From NCBI GenBank assembly GCA_963575745.1, contig CAUYUJ010021676.1, positions 52,501 to 116,500 of the forward strand: 64,000 nucleotides of DNA, in the 5' to 3' direction. The position numbers and the translations under genes were made by a program. The number at the start of each line of letters is the position of its first letter. The stretch's first letter is position 1. Positions 10,979 through 21,774 of the stretch are shown piece by piece. The DNA comes from Prorocentrum cordatum (Eukaryota; Sar; Dinophyceae; Prorocentrales; Prorocentraceae). A model generated the notes under the pieces. The model ran no database searches, was not told the DNA's origin, and was given only the letters and a program-made list of their open reading frames with translations.

Positions 10979-11218
10979 GGCGGCGGGCGTCGCCTGCCCG
11001 TGCGGCTGCAGCAAGGAGCACGAGTCTCGCTCGCCTGGCGGGGGTGGGTGGGGGGGCGCACGGGACGGGGCCGGGCAGGCGCTCGCCAGCCCACCCTGGG
11101 AGGAGTAGGGAGGAGGGCACGGGAGCATGACCTGCCTCGGAAGCAGTGGCAGGAGGAATTGAGGGGAGGTGGAGGATGAAGAGGAGGGGCAGTCGCATGG
11201 GGAGGAATGGGTGACTGA

Positions 11219-11330
11219 TTGTTGTTGCTGCTGCTGCTGTTGCTGCTGCTGTTGTTGTTGTTGCTGTTGGTGTTGTTGTTGGTGTTGTTGGTGTTGCTGT
11301 TGGTGTTGGTGTTGTTGTTGTTGTTGGTGG

Positions 11331-11392
<62 letters not shown>

Positions 11393-11458
11393 TTGTTGTT
11401 GTTGGTGTTGTGGTTGTTGTTGTTGTTGTTGTTGTTGTTATTGTTATTGTTGATGTTT
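11219..11458 (+). repeat. TTG/TGC trinucleotide microsatellite
   Basis: About 240 bp of (TTG)n with TGC and GGT variants. The long C- or L-rich translations are artefacts. Confidence 0.95.
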
Positions 11459-11572
11459 GTCTGACGCTATAAGCCCTGGAGGTTGGGCCTCTGGATGCCC
11501 CGAGAAAAAAAAAAAAACGGAGCCTTCAAACCCCCCCGGAGCCTTCCGAAGGCCCACCGGCCCCTGGGACTA

Positions 11573-11985
11573 AAAGTACCCCAGAGAAGTAAGAGCCCCT
11601 AGGAAAGCAGCATTAGTTGCTATGCTATGTTATGCGATGCTACGCCATGCTATGCTGCGCTATGCTATGCTATGCTATGCTATGCTATGCTATGCTATGC
11701 TGCGCTATGATATGCTAGGCTATGCTATGCTATGCTAAGCTGTGCCATGCTGCGCTGTGATATGCTAAGTTATGCTATGCTATGCTATGCTAAACTGCGC
11801 TATGCTATGCTATGAAATGCTATGATATGCTATAATATGCTATGATGCGTTATGCTATGCTGCGCTATGCTATGATATGCTATGCTATGATTGGCTATGC
11901 TATGCTATGTTATGATGATGCAGCGCTGCGCTATGCTAAGCTAAGCTAAGCAAAGTTAAGCTGACCCTCTAGGCAGAGCCTAGGG
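11573..11985 (+). mobile_element. Array cassette, copy 1 (ATGCT array)
   Basis: The left end AAAGTACCCC...CCTAGGAAAGCAGCATTAGT is a variant of the L end seen at 49450. It is followed by about 330 bp of (TATGC)n-type repeats and then a shortened right end CTAGGCAGAGCCTAGG. Cassettes at 49.45-50.66 and 56.55-57.09 kb share these ends but carry different arrays. No coding capacity. Confidence 0.75.
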
Positions 11986-12587
11986 GGCGCCTCGTGGACC
12001 GTCTTGGGACTCTCTCGGGCCGTCCTCGGGCCCTCTTGGGAACCGCTTGGGCCGCCTTGGGGCGATTTTGGGGTTCTCGTCCGCCGTCTTGGGCGCTGTT
12101 GAAGCCAACAAAAACGAGTATGCTAAAAGTGCACGCTTTCCCTTAGGGATGTTGTAACTCTGGTGTCCTGGCGCCCTCTCGGCGGGCATCTTTGGGGGCC
12201 CCTTGGGCCATATTGAAACAATCTTCTGGTCGCTTCTGCATGCGCTCCACAGCCGTTTCGGGACGCCACAGGGAGGCCTGGGAAGACACGGAGGGGGTCC
12301 AAAGTCCAGATGTCTGGTGCCGGGGAAGGGGGGTCATCCGGCAGGGTGCTGGTACTCCGGTTGGCATCTGGTACCCTGGAGTGTGCACTCACAATGAAAA
12401 AAAGAATGTGCATGTACACATATACACGGCCATATATAGACGTATACGCATGCACAACTATACACAGCTAGATAGTCATACACACATGCATGTTTGCATG
12501 CACACCTACCTACCTACCGACCGACCGACCTACCAACATGCATACATACATATACATCCGAACATACAAACATCAGAGTGGGGGGGA
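11986..12587. other. No gene recognised; CATACA-rich low complexity at 12400-12570
   Basis: A moderately complex part (11986-12400) shows no family motif. The later part is tetranucleotide-like CATA/CACA/TACC sequence. Confidence 0.4.
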
Positions 12588-13215
12588 GCAAACTTTCATT
12601 CATTGTCCCCGGGGGCGTGGCTGAATATAGAACTCGTGGTGAGAATTCTGCTTCTTGCGTTGTTGTTGCTGTCGTTGTTGTGGAAGACTCATTTCTAACA
12701 AATTATTATAGTTAGTTGATCTCCAGAAACGGTTCCGCGTGCTCTCGCCTCGACGCCGGCTACATTTTCTTTGAAAGCGAGGGAAACGGCGCTCTCGCTC
12801 GAGACTTCCTCGCAATTCAACTAAATCGGCGGAGGCCCAGCTACGATGACAAGGGCTCCTGCTCGATACCTTCTCACGGTTTACTCCGAGAGCCCCTGGG
12901 CCAAGAAGGCCCCCGAACTCAGGAACGGCGCTTTCGCTCGAAACTCCCGTAATTCAGGCAAGTTGGTGGAGGCCAGGACGCGGCGACAATGGCTCCCGTT
13001 CGATATTTCTCCATATGGATTCCGAGAGCCCCTGGCCAGAGGCCCCCGAACTCAGGAACGGCGCTCTCACTCGAGACTTCTTCGCACTTCACTCAATGTC
13101 CGACAAGGAAGAGACTCTCCCCCGAAAAGGGGCGCAATCGAAGACGAAGTGGGCGGGTATCGAAGACGAACTGGCGGAATGCAAAGCATGCGTGCCAATA
13201 AGAACGAACAATTTT
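12588..13215 (-). repeat. Composite repeat unit, inverted copy
   Basis: Minus-strand copy of material found in direct orientation at 17.3 and 28.2-28.8 kb. It has TTGTCCCCGGGGGCGTGGCTGA, tail-minisatellite segments with CTCGAGACTTCCTCGCA-type motifs, GGGGCGCAATCGAAGACGAA, and the CATTTTAAAATTGTTCG anchor next to (TTG)n. The open frames are repeat-derived. Confidence 0.75.
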
Positions 13216-14548
13216 AAAATGATTGTTGTTGTTGTCGTCGTCCCACCCGCGACCCACCCCGCGACCCACCCGCGACCCATCCCGCGACCCACCCCGCGAC
13301 CCACCCCGCGACCCACCCCGCGACCCAACCCGCGACCCAACCCACGACCCACCCGAGACCCACCCCGCGACCCACCCGCGACCCACCCGGGACCCACCCG
13401 CGACCAACCCCGCGACCCACCCCGCGACCCACCCGCAAGTGAGGAAAAAACACCCGTACCCAACAATTGACGTTTAGTAAACGGCCCTGGGCGTTGACTA
13501 AACAGCCCCGCCCTTTTCGATTCATTCCTTGCGTGCGTTAACTGAACGGCTTCGCTTGTCGGGGTGATTCGTATTGGGTGGATTCTCTGCCCTCTACACC
13601 CGCGATCCAACAACGATCCACCCGCGACCCACCCGCGACCCATTTGCGACCTACCCACGTTGGTTTGACGAAAAAATCGGCGCCTGCGGCGGGCTCGTTG
13701 TATAATTAATGAAACTTTGGCGCCTGCGGTGGCCTTCTCCGGAGTCACGCAAACTACCGACGTCCCCTCCGCACCCCCACTCCTATCCGCATTTGCGGGG
13801 TGCTACGTGCAACGAGCCCGCCGCAAGCGCAGATTTTTTCGTTAATCAAACCAATGTGGGTAGGTCGCAAATGGGTCGCGGGTGGGTCGCGGGTGGATCG
13901 TTGTTGGATCGCGGGTGTAGAGGGCAGAGAATCCACCCAATACGAATCACCCCGACAAGCGAAGCCGTTCAGTTAACGCACACTAGGAATGAATCGAACA
14001 GGGCGGGGCTGTTGAATCAACGCCCGAAGCCGTTTAGTAAACGTCAATTTCGGTTCCGGGTGGCTCTCCCTCCCCTGAGGGTGGGTTTCGGGGTCGGTCG
14101 CGGGTGGGTCGCGGGGTAGGTCGCGGATGGGTCGCGGATGGGTCGCCGATGGGTCGCGGGGTGGCTCGCGGGTGGGTCGCGGGTTGGGTCGCGGGTGGGT
14201 CGCGGGTGGGTCGCGGGTGGGTCGCGGGTTGGGTCGCGTGTGGGTCACGGGCTGTGTCGCAAGTGGGTCGCGGGGTGGGTCGCGGGGTAGGTCGCGGGGT
14301 GGGTCGCCTGTGGGTCGCGGGTGGGGCGATGACAACAACAACAGCAGCAGCAACAACAACAACAGCAACAGCAGCAACAACAACAGCAACACCACCACCA
14401 ACAACAACCACCACAACAACGACGACCACACAAACAACAACAAGAGCAACAACACCACCACCACCATCACCACCACCACCAACAACAACAACAACAACGA
14501 CACGCACAACAACAACAACACCACCACCAACAACAACAACAACAACAA

Positions 14549-14584
<36 letters not shown>

Positions 14585-14605
14585 TAACAACAACAACAAC
14601 AACAA
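13210..14605. repeat. Giant palindrome of about 1.4 kb centred near 13757
   Basis: From the centre outward, both arms carry the same modules in inverted order. These are a unique block (13450-13700 versus 13811-14065, with GCCCGCCGCA, GATTCGTATTGGGTGGATTC and GACGTTTAGTAAACG), then an 11-bp CGACCCACCC-type minisatellite (13240-13440 versus 14075-14330), then a TTG/CAA microsatellite (13215-13240 versus 14335-14605). The spacer is about 110 bp. The right microsatellite is much longer than the left. Confidence 0.85.
14335..14605 (+). repeat. CAA/CAG/CCA trinucleotide microsatellite
   Basis: About 270 bp of (CAA)n with CAG, CAC and ACC variants, ending at the anchor TCATTTTACCCGAACG. Confidence 0.95.
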
Positions 14606-14621
14606 TCATTTTACCCGAACG

Positions 14622-14825
14622 CGTGGTGTTCTCCCCAGTGCCAGGGTTTTCATACGACACCAGGCAATACCCCCACTTCGTGGGGGGGCATTACAAGCTC
14701 TACCAAATATCCAAACGACTCTTCGCGACCACCCAAACCCAGCTTCCCGCCCTATGACGTTGGGACACTTCACTTCGTGGCGTGCGGACGACCGTGGCTA
14801 CTACACTGGCGTGGGTACACATGCG
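14622..14825 (+). repeat. 200-bp dispersed repeat, copy 1
   Basis: Shared sequence runs from CACTTCGTGGGGGGGCATTA through CTCTACCAAATATCCAAACG to GGCTACTACACTGGCGTGGG. Other copies are at 33360, 34535 and 37580. All follow a CAA-type microsatellite. Confidence 0.9.
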
Positions 14826-14989
14826 CGGTGCTAAAATTCTTAAGAACCCAATGGTTTTTGGAGATTTCGGCGTGCGCGCGCAAAAAACGAATGTGTCCCG
14901 CATGGTATTATTTGACAGGGATGATGGCCCTGGCAGGCAACACAACAACAGCACGAACAACAACAGCACGAACAACAACAGCAACAATC

Positions 14990-15140
14990 ATTAAACGACG
15001 GTTCGCTCTTAGATTCTCGCGTGTCCTTCCATATGCACATCCCAAACCCTGGGCACCCGCCCTCTTCGTATTCGATCGCACCCCCTTTTGGGGGGTATAC
15101 TCATTCCTTGCCCCGCGCGGTTGGTGAAGCCCTTTTTAAA
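14990..15140 (+). repeat. Composite unit 5' anchor, copy at 15.0 kb
   Basis: After (CAA)n at 14940-14990 comes TTCGCTCTTAGATTCTCGCG, then CACCCGCCCTCTTCGTATTC, ending GGGGGGTATAC. The same anchor follows the CAA arrays at 25.45, 28.26, 30.34, 31.19 and 59.75 kb. Confidence 0.8.
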
Positions 15141-15980
15141 CCAAAGGGTGGCAGGCAACGGGGGGGAATGAAGACGAAGGGGTCGGAGGAAGGGAGGGGA
15201 AGGGGCAAGGAGGGAGGACGATGCTTGGCGCTGCGAGTGGCGGTTCAGCTTGCGCCATGGCTTGCGCGAGCCACTCCAACACAGGTTAACAATACGTTTC
15301 GCCATGGGCCGCGCCATACACAGCGCCACGTACCACCCACTTGAAATAACACATCGTGGATACCCCCACGGAAGGGGGCGCGCAGCTGCGAACTGGCGCC
15401 AGAAACAAATGTCATGGAACCTAGAAAAGAAGCGGGACGTTGGGGGAGCGGGGCGGAAGGACAGTGAGAACTGCAACCGCGTCGAGAGGAGCGCGGGGAC
15501 GTGGAGTGGATTAGGATGGAGTGGACAAGAATAGGGTCTCAGGAGGAGGGACGGCAAGGAGTGGAGAAGAGAAACCGGGAGGGATGCAGAGGGGCGGGGG
15601 GCGCACGGAGGAATCTGGAGGAAGGACTGGGAATAATTTGGGAGAAATGCGGAATGCGAGCGGGAAGGGGTAGCGATTGTTGGCGTGGGATGGAGTGGCC
15701 TGGGGAGGAGTGGGCGACAAGCGAAGAACTGAGGAATAGCACAGTGGAGTACGAGCTGGGAATAAACTGGGGAAGGAGATAAAAGTAAAGAGTGGGGAAG
15801 ACTGGGAAAGAAATCTGAAAAGTGGGGGCAGGTGGATACGAGCGGAGACTGGTGCGGAATCAAAGCGCGGGGGGATTGGAAGGCACCCGAAAGCCTCCTA
15901 TGACCTCTGGGGGGCCTCGGAATGGCCTCAATGACCACCGAACAAGTCCAGAGGCTCCGAAAACCTGCGGGCACACAGGC
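15141..15980. other. Purine-rich DNA, no gene recognised
   Basis: The region is GGGA/GAAG-rich on the plus strand. The long minus-strand frame (to 16355) is a proline/serine-rich repeat translation without domain motifs. Confidence 0.4.
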
Positions 15981-15984
15981 GGGA

Positions 15985-16745
15985 ACCGTTGTTAGCGCGG
16001 GCCACGACGGGCGCGAACGAGCGGGGGCCCCGAAAGGCATACGTATAGGGGGCCGCAGAGGGCAGCAATGGAGCCGCTGAGGGCTGAAACGGGGCCACGG
16101 AGGGAAGAGAGGGGGCCACGAAGAGCGACAGCGGGGCCATGAAGGGCATGCATATGGGGCCACGACGGGCGCGAACGAGCGGGGGCCACGAAGGGCATAC
16201 ATATATGGGCCAGAACGGACAACAGCGGGGCCACTGAGCGCAGAAAGTGGGCCACGAAAGGCAGCGAGGGGGCCGCGAATTCCGACAGCCGGGCGACGAA
16301 ACGCATGTGTATGAGACCACGAAGGGCGCGAGCGAGCGGGGGCCACGAAGGGCAATTAATCCGGAACCGCAGAGGGCAGCGGGGCCGCTGAGGGCAGAAA
16401 CGGGGCCACGAAGGGCAGAGAGGGGGCCACGAAGGGCGACAGCGGGGCCACGAATGGCATGCAGGTGGGGCCACGACGGGCGCGAGCGAGCGGGGTCCAC
16501 GAAGGGCATTCGTATATGGGGCCACAAAGGGCGACAGCGGGGCCACCGAGGGCAGCAAAGGGGCCACGAAGGGCAGCGAGAGGGCCACGCAGGGCGACAG
16601 CGGGGCTACGAAGGGCATGCGTATGGCCACGACGGGCGACTGCGAGCGGGGTCTACGAAAGGGCATAAAATGCGAGGCCACACTGGGCAGCGACGGGGCC
16701 ACTGAGGGCAGCAACGGGGCCACAAAGGGCAGCAAGATAAGGCGA
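15985..16745 (+). repeat. 21-bp-type minisatellite (GGGGCCACGAAGGGC...)
   Basis: Degenerate units of GGGGCCACGAAGGGCAGC/CGAC alternate with GCATACGTATATGGGGCC-like units. Same family as 25.80-26.04, 29.04-29.29, 31.49-32.69 and 60.05-60.70 kb. The unit is a multiple of three without stops, so several frames stay open on both strands. Confidence 0.92.
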
Positions 16746-16894
16746 CCGCGGAACCAGTACGGGCAGCGGGGGGCATCGAAGGCGGCCGAAGGGCAGCGAG
16801 CGGCGACTGCAGTCTCTAATGGGCTGGTCGGGCGGGCAGGCCCAGACGGGCGGATCGAGCGGGCGGGTCGCTGAAACGCAAAGTCTGCCTGAAC

Positions 16895-17170
16895 CGCCAG
16901 GCAATATGTAGCGGGAGCGCGACTCCTGAGTGCCGAGGAACGGCATCTGAATAAATTGTAAGGAAGTATCAGGCGGGAGCCGCGATTCGGTGGTAAGTTG
17001 CCAGGAAATCCGAATCGAGACCGCGATTCTTCAATACATGGTGCAGAAATATCAAGCGGGAGCCGCGATCCGGTGGCAAATTGCAAGGAAGTCCCAAGCG
17101 AGAGCGCGATTGTTCAATACATGGTAAAGAAAATCAGGCGGGAACCGTTGTTGTAACCAGGGGGCCAACG
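16895..17170 (+). repeat. Tail minisatellite of composite unit (about 40-45 bp)
   Basis: Tandem variants of GCGATTCCTGAATAAATTGTAAGGAAGTCCCAAGCGAGAGC-type sequence. In every unit copy it precedes the GCCGTTGTTGTAACC anchor. Confidence 0.85.
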
Positions 17171-17345
17171 ACACAATTTGACCCTCAAGACTTTCCGTAA
17201 TAAAAATCAAGGTGCGAGCCCCGGGAAGGGCACTTCAATCGACACAAAAAGCAATGTGCACCAGACGGGGGGGATCAACAATAATTGTTCTTCAGAAATA
17301 CTCAGCAACAACAACAACGCAACAAGCACAATTTATCACCCCGAA
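17171..17345 (+). repeat. Composite unit 3' anchor and start of CAA array
   Basis: Contains AAGACTTTCC, AAGGTGCGAGCCCCGGGAAG, CAATGTGCACC and GGGGGGATCAACAATAATTG, then TTCTTCAGAAA and (CAA)n. The same order is seen at 26.4, 28.1, 29.7, 29.9 and 30.9 kb. Confidence 0.85.
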
Positions 17346-17402
17346 ATCCTGATTCAGCCACGCACCCAGGGACAATCAATGACCGCTCGGCCCCCGCACA
17401 TT

Positions 17403-17476
17403 GTATATATATTATTATATATATATATATAATATATATATATATATATACATATATAATAATATATATATATATA
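17403..17476. repeat. AT dinucleotide microsatellite
   Basis: (TA)n interrupted by TTA and CATA. It abuts the 3' terminus of the retroelement. Confidence 0.95.
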
Positions 17477-17705
17477 CCCTGCCCCACCTTTTTGCGTGCG
17501 GACACGCCAATGGTCAGAGTAGGCTAGACCCCCCTCAAACCCCCCAGCTACTGTACGCACCGGGATGCAAGGGTACCCTACGCCACGCATTTCCTAGGCG
17601 GCAAGCACGCGGCGCCTACCGCACCGCGCGCTTGCCACCTAAGGCGTGCGAGGTGGTCTTCCACCGTTCGCATACAGCAATCTGGGGAGGGGGCCTACGC
17701 TATCT
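17474..17705 (-). repeat. Split direct repeat B2 (3' terminus of retroelement)
   Basis: 232 bp starting ATACCCTGCCCCACC and ending CTACGCTATCT. It is about 98% identical to 17858-18089 in the same orientation. Confidence 0.9.
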
Positions 17706-17766
17706 TCTGGGCTACGGCACCAGCAGAAAGCGTGCCTCAACACGGAAGGGGTGGACCGCGGGCGGG

Positions 17767-17861
17767 AGCCCAAACAGGCTACGGACGTGTTGGGGCGGCG
17801 TGTCCTGGCCAAATGGGGGAAGACGGGTATACGCATACAGGGAACCAGTATACAGACATAC
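17767..17861 (-). repeat. Split direct repeat A2
   Basis: 95 bp starting AGCCCAAACAGGCTACGGAC, matching A1 at 25236-25330 with one difference. It overlaps B1 by 4 bp. A 61-bp spacer (17706-17766) separates it from B2, whereas the textbook arrangement is contiguous. Confidence 0.9.
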
Positions 17862-18089
17862 CCTGCCCCACCTTTTTGCGCGCGGACACGCCAATGGTCA
17901 GAGTAGGCTAGACCCCCCTCAAACCCCCCAGCTACTGTACGCACCGGGATGCAAGGGTACCCTACGCCACGCATTACCCAGGCGGCAAGCACGCGGCGCC
18001 TACCGCACCGCGCGCTTGCCACCTAAGGCGTGCGAGGTGGTCCTCCACCGTTCGCATACAGCAATCTGGGGAGGGGGCCTACGCTATCT
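17858..18089 (-). repeat. Split direct repeat B1
   Basis: 232-bp internal partner of B2. It starts directly at the end of A2. Confidence 0.9.
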
Positions 18090-18401
18090 AACTCCCCCAC
18101 CTACTGGCCTTAAGGCTACGTAGGCCGTCCGTGTTTAACTCCCAACCCCCCTGAAAATGACATATTTATGCCGGTCCTTAACTCGGGGGTGTGCGGGGGG
18201 GCAAACCACAGGACTGCCAGGGAGGTCTGGCCACGCCACCCGCGCCAGGCCACAGGCCTGACGCGGGGCAGGCACCGCACAGGGCGGCCCTAGACGTGCC
18301 AGACATCCCCCAGCAGCCCCCTGGTTTGGCCCCTGAGCACACTCCCCCACTCCACGCCCTTCTCCAGCCCTTGCCCTCCACACGGCACGGCAGCCTTTTC
18401 T

Positions 18402-18543
18402 GGGGTCCAAGGACCGTGGGGACGGTGCCCAGGAGGGGGACAACACTCTGCAGCCGCCGGAGCGGCGCGGCAACGCCCAAAGGGCAGGCCGCGCAGAGTG
18501 TTATCCCCCCCTCTGGGCCCCGTTCTCACGGCCGTTGGGCCCC
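18402..18543. repeat. Inverted repeat (50-bp arms) in the element's 3' non-coding part
   Basis: 18402-18451 (GGGGTCCAAGGACCGTG ... CAACACTCTGC) is the imperfect reverse complement of 18493-18543 (GCAGAGTGTTATCCCCCC ... GGGCCCC). The loop of about 41 bp is GC-rich. It lies between the recombinase reading frame and B1. Confidence 0.75.
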
Positions 18544-18805
18544 GAAAGGGTTGGCACGTTCGAGGAGGAGGCGACGGGGGGAGGCGACGGGAGGAGGCGA
18601 CACGAAGCGCGGAGGAGGTGAGACGGGCGCGGACCCCAAACAGAGAGCGCCCCACACAACGGGCGGGCCCAGGGGCCCCAGGAAACCAGGACCAGAGAAA
18701 GAGAGAGAGCCACGCGGCCCCACGGCGGGAGGGCGGTTGCCTTCGCCGCAGCGAAGACAAACGCCCGATTTTCGGCAAGCACTGTTGGGCGCAAGCAGTG
18801 GCCTT

Positions 18806-19625
18806 TTACAGTGGCCAGCTGCAGGAGCCGCAGTCCTCGCGCAACGGCGCGGGCTGCTTGCTCCCGGGCTGGGCGCGCACTGAGCCGGCCACCGCGCCCT
18901 CGATGCACAGGCGTGCGGTGGAGAGCCGCGCGCCTGCACCAAGGCTGCGGACCGCAATCCGCAGGAGCGCCACGGCCATCCTGCTGCGGACGACGACTGC
19001 CTCCGCGCAGTCCTTGCCAGCCGTGGTCTTGAACGAGCTGATCCGGACCACGAACAGCACGTTGCGGTGACGATGTCGCCCACCGTCAGGGCAAACACCT
19101 CCGCGCCTTGGAGCATGCCTTCAAGGTTGACGAGAAGGAGGGCGGCCACGTCGAAAGCGCCTGCAGCGCAAGCGAAACCCGCCATGGCCGCGACGGCCTG
19201 GGTCGTGAGCGGCAGCACCCTGGACGCTGGCTCATGCTGCCTCCATGCCTTGAGGAGAGTCCAGCTCAGGTCAAGTGGTCGCCTCGAACGAGGCGCCGCG
19301 AAGCACCCCTCTGCCAGCGTGTTGCTGGCGGCCGCGATGCCCGCACCAGAGGCCCACAGGCCATTGAGGTACTCCGCGACGAGGGCGTCGGCGTCCTCGG
19401 GGTCCCCGCGCAAGGCGCCCGCCCCCGCCTGCTCGGCTCCGAAGTGGGCCAGCAGGGCCCGCAGAGCCCGTTCGTAGCGCCGCCGCGTCTCCGCCGACAC
19501 CTTCAGGGAAGAGAGAGTCTGGCAGCGCGTCCCGCGGCGCCTCACGGGCACGGGCCAGCGGTGAGCGGCCGCGCGCGCGGCACGGGTCGCCCTCGCCTCC
19601 TGGGCTTCGAGCCACGCAGGGCTGC
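18806..19625 (-). pseudogene. Tyrosine recombinase (integrase-like) domain of the retroelement, probably incomplete
   Basis: A core-binding-like segment reads VSAETRRRYERALRALLAHF (about 19500-19440), then AEYLNGLWASG. A segment ending LVNLEGMLQGAEVFALTVGDI (about 19130-19070) follows. A frameshift near 19065 moves the reading into the frame containing VVRISSFKTTAGKDCAEAVV. That order resembles the start of the phage-integrase fold in other DIRS-like elements. I cannot find the expected HxxR...Y part of the R-H-R-Y active site in any frame downstream, so the C-terminus looks lost or heavily frameshifted. In DIRS elements this enzyme integrates the circular DNA. Confidence 0.65.
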
Positions 19626-19870
19626 CCTCCGAGACCACGTAGCCGATCAGTGGGTACATGTCGGCCGCCACAACGACGGCCATCCAGCGCTTCAGGATGG
19701 GCTGGAGCTTCCTGCTGCTGCTGCGGCCCCTCGTCACGATGGCCGCGACCACCTGGCTGTCGACGAGGTGCAAGAACCTGCTCCCGCGCTGCGCGACCTT
19801 GCGGGCGCGCCACCTGATCGCCGACGTGGCCGCCTGCAGCTCTCTCACGTTTATGTGGGTGGAGCTCCGG
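19626..19870 (-). pseudogene. RNase H domain, C-terminal part
   Basis: Reads HINVRELQAATSAIRWRA (catalytic-type E, about 19855-19800), FLHLVDSQVVAAIVTRGRSS (D of VDSQ at about 19761) and IGYVVSEGSPA. These match the second and third acidic positions of retroelement RNase H. The first acidic segment (SDASEMGGGV) lies about 1.25 kb upstream, before the methyltransferase. Confidence 0.75.
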
Positions 19871-20169
19871 CTGGGCCACGCCATGCTGACCACCACGCGC
19901 CACATCCACACTAACGGGTCCAGGCTCGTCCTCGGCCAACCTCGCGGGCGGTAGGGGGCGCCGTAGTCCAGCCTGACGTCCGACCCGCCCTTCTCCGCGC
20001 GGCTGAGGTAGTGCAGGACCAGCTGCCTCGCCTCCGCGGTGTCTGGCTCCCCTGGCCCCGTGACGAAGGCCCCCGCCTGGTCCCACGTCGCCCGGCACTC
20101 GCGGACGGGGGGCAGCTCTTCTATCGACAGCCCCCCGTTCAGCGCGCCGCGGCGGTGCAGGAGTTGCTG

Positions 20170-20910
20170 GCACAACCATGCCCCGACGTGAATACTGAAG
20201 CTGTTGCCGAGGAGGAAGGCCCTGGCGTCGGAGGCGTCCTGAGGGTTCGAGCCCTTGGTGGCTAGGGAGGTGTACCTCGGTCTCCCTGGCCAAGAGCAGC
20301 CCTCGTCCTCCCACGCGAGGTCCATGGGCGGGGCGCCAGGGCCCACCAGCTCGTCGTGGACCCCGCGGTCGGTCAGCCGAAGAGGCGCCGACGCGGTGAC
20401 GCCCCAACTCGTCCAGAACAGGCGCGGCCTGCGGCACGGCACGAACACCGACGAGCACGCCAGCGTCGGTCTCACCTGCAGCGCCTCCGAGATCAGCACC
20501 GTTGACGTCGGACATGCTGGCCGCGTTCTCCACGAACCAAACGAGCCTGTCCCTGAAAACGGCGGCGAGGAGAGCCAGGATACGCGGCACCTCGTGGAAC
20601 AGCGAGGACTTCCTGCCGCTGAGGCCGCGCCCGCCGACGTTGAGGCGCGACAGGTCCTGGCAGGGGCTGCCCGCAGCGACCGCCGCGAGGTCGACGAGGC
20701 CGCCGAACGCCTCGAACAGGTCCCGCACCGTCTCGCTGCCCACGCGGGTGACGTCGCCCCAGTCGATGACACCTGGCCGGCGGAGCCTGGCAACGCGCCT
20801 CGCCCTGGCGTCCGCCTCGGCCGCGACGTAGGCCGCGATGCGGAAGGGCAGTCTCGAAAAGGCGACGGCGAGGCCTCCGATGCCGTCGAACAGGCCGATG
20901 AGCAGCACCG
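20170..20910 (-). pseudogene. C5-cytosine DNA methyltransferase domain inserted in the RNase H, with one frameshift
   Basis: Motifs appear in the canonical order. Motif I is LLIGLFDGIGG (about 20905-20873) and a motif II/III-like segment is YVAAEADARARRVAR. Motif IV is AAGSPCQDLS with the catalytic-type PCQ cysteine near 20662, and motif VI is VWFVENAASM (about 20540-20515). After a frameshift near 20505 come VPCRRPRLFW (motif VIII-like, about 20445-20413) and FLLGNSFSIHVGAWL (motif X, about 20208-20170). Such enzymes transfer a methyl group from S-adenosylmethionine to cytosine C5. Methyltransferase capture by retroelements has been reported in Symbiodinium and Klebsormidium. The target-recognition region between motifs VIII and X is short, about 60 residues. 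Confidence 0.85.
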
Positions 20911-21059
20911 ACAACACCCTGCGGACTGCCCTGGCGGGGACGCGTGGGTTGGCTGCCGCCCACGGTCGGGCGCAGTCCTCGGGCATGTTGAGGAGCCTGG
21001 CCCCTATCCCCAGCTGGTCGGGGACCGCCCTCGGCACCTGCAAGGCGGCGGCGACATTC

Positions 21060-21774
21060 TCGCGCAGGCCGGCTGACGTGCACACGCCGCCGCCCATCTC
21101 CGACGCGTCCGAGGACGTGACCATGCCGTCGATGCGCGCCCGCAGCGAGGAGGCGGCCAGCGGCAGGACCATCACGCCCATGAGGAGCTCCTCCACCATC
21201 TCCGCGTCCAGGTAAGCCTCCTGCGATGAGGACGCAGCCAGCGTCCAGACGGAGCTCAGGACCCCGAAGAGCGGCCGCCTGAACTCGAAGGCCCTCGCGA
21301 GCTTGCCGAGGGCCGCCATGGCAACGCGCCGCGGGGCCAGGCGCCGCTGCGCCGCGGCCAAGCAGAGGCCCGCAGTGGCCAGCGCCTTGGAGGCGGGGAC
21401 CGCGAGGCGCCCGCTGACGCCGTCGACGTCCGCGCCCATGCGCTCGACCCTCAGCTGCCTGCAGTGCGCCTTCTCGGCCGAGAAGGAGGCGCTCGCCCTC
21501 TCGTAGCTGGCGCGGACCTGCAGCTGGAGGTCGCTCAGGGCCCCCGCGAGCTTGCGGGCCAAAACCTCCTCGACGATCTCCGGCGCGCATCGAAGTCGTC
21601 GATGTAGACCTGCCACCAGCCAGCGTCCTGGCCGCTGCCTGCCTCGACCAGGGGCCGCGCGCAATCCTTGCGCCACTCCCCGTCTGGGGGAAGCCCCGCC
21701 CCGAGGGGCGGCGCCAGGCGGCGCAGCCGTCGGTGGATGTGCTGGAAAACGGGCACCGCGAGCGACCAGCCCAT
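21060..21774 (-). pseudogene. Reverse transcriptase palm (YIDD), thumb and RNase H start
   Basis: It starts with MGWSLAVPVFQHIHRRL at 21774, a typical RT segment after motif A. QVYIDDFDA (motif C, YxDD) is near 21605-21585. A one-base frame change right after YIDDFDA leads into APEIVEEVLARKLAG, KAHCRQLRVERMGADVDG (thumb) and IDGMVTSSDASEMGGGV (first RNase H aspartate, about 21112). The upstream half of the RT is in the frame ending at 22017. Confidence 0.85.

Noticed and set aside
15009-17086. Minus-strand frames of 364-448 codons rich in RSRPSWP or VAP
   Set aside because: They cross the minisatellite and tail repeats in one register and have no independent domain.
17474-18089. B1 and B2 as ordinary LTRs of a short element
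   Set aside because: They are only about 150 bp apart with no coding sequence between, and A2 between them matches A1 7.4 kb away. The split-direct-repeat reading explains all four repeats.
18526-18800. Continuation of the recombinase frame to 18526 as a real C-terminus
   Set aside because: After the frameshift near 19065 the residues of that frame (arginine/serine/proline-rich) show no recombinase motif. It is an out-of-frame read-through.
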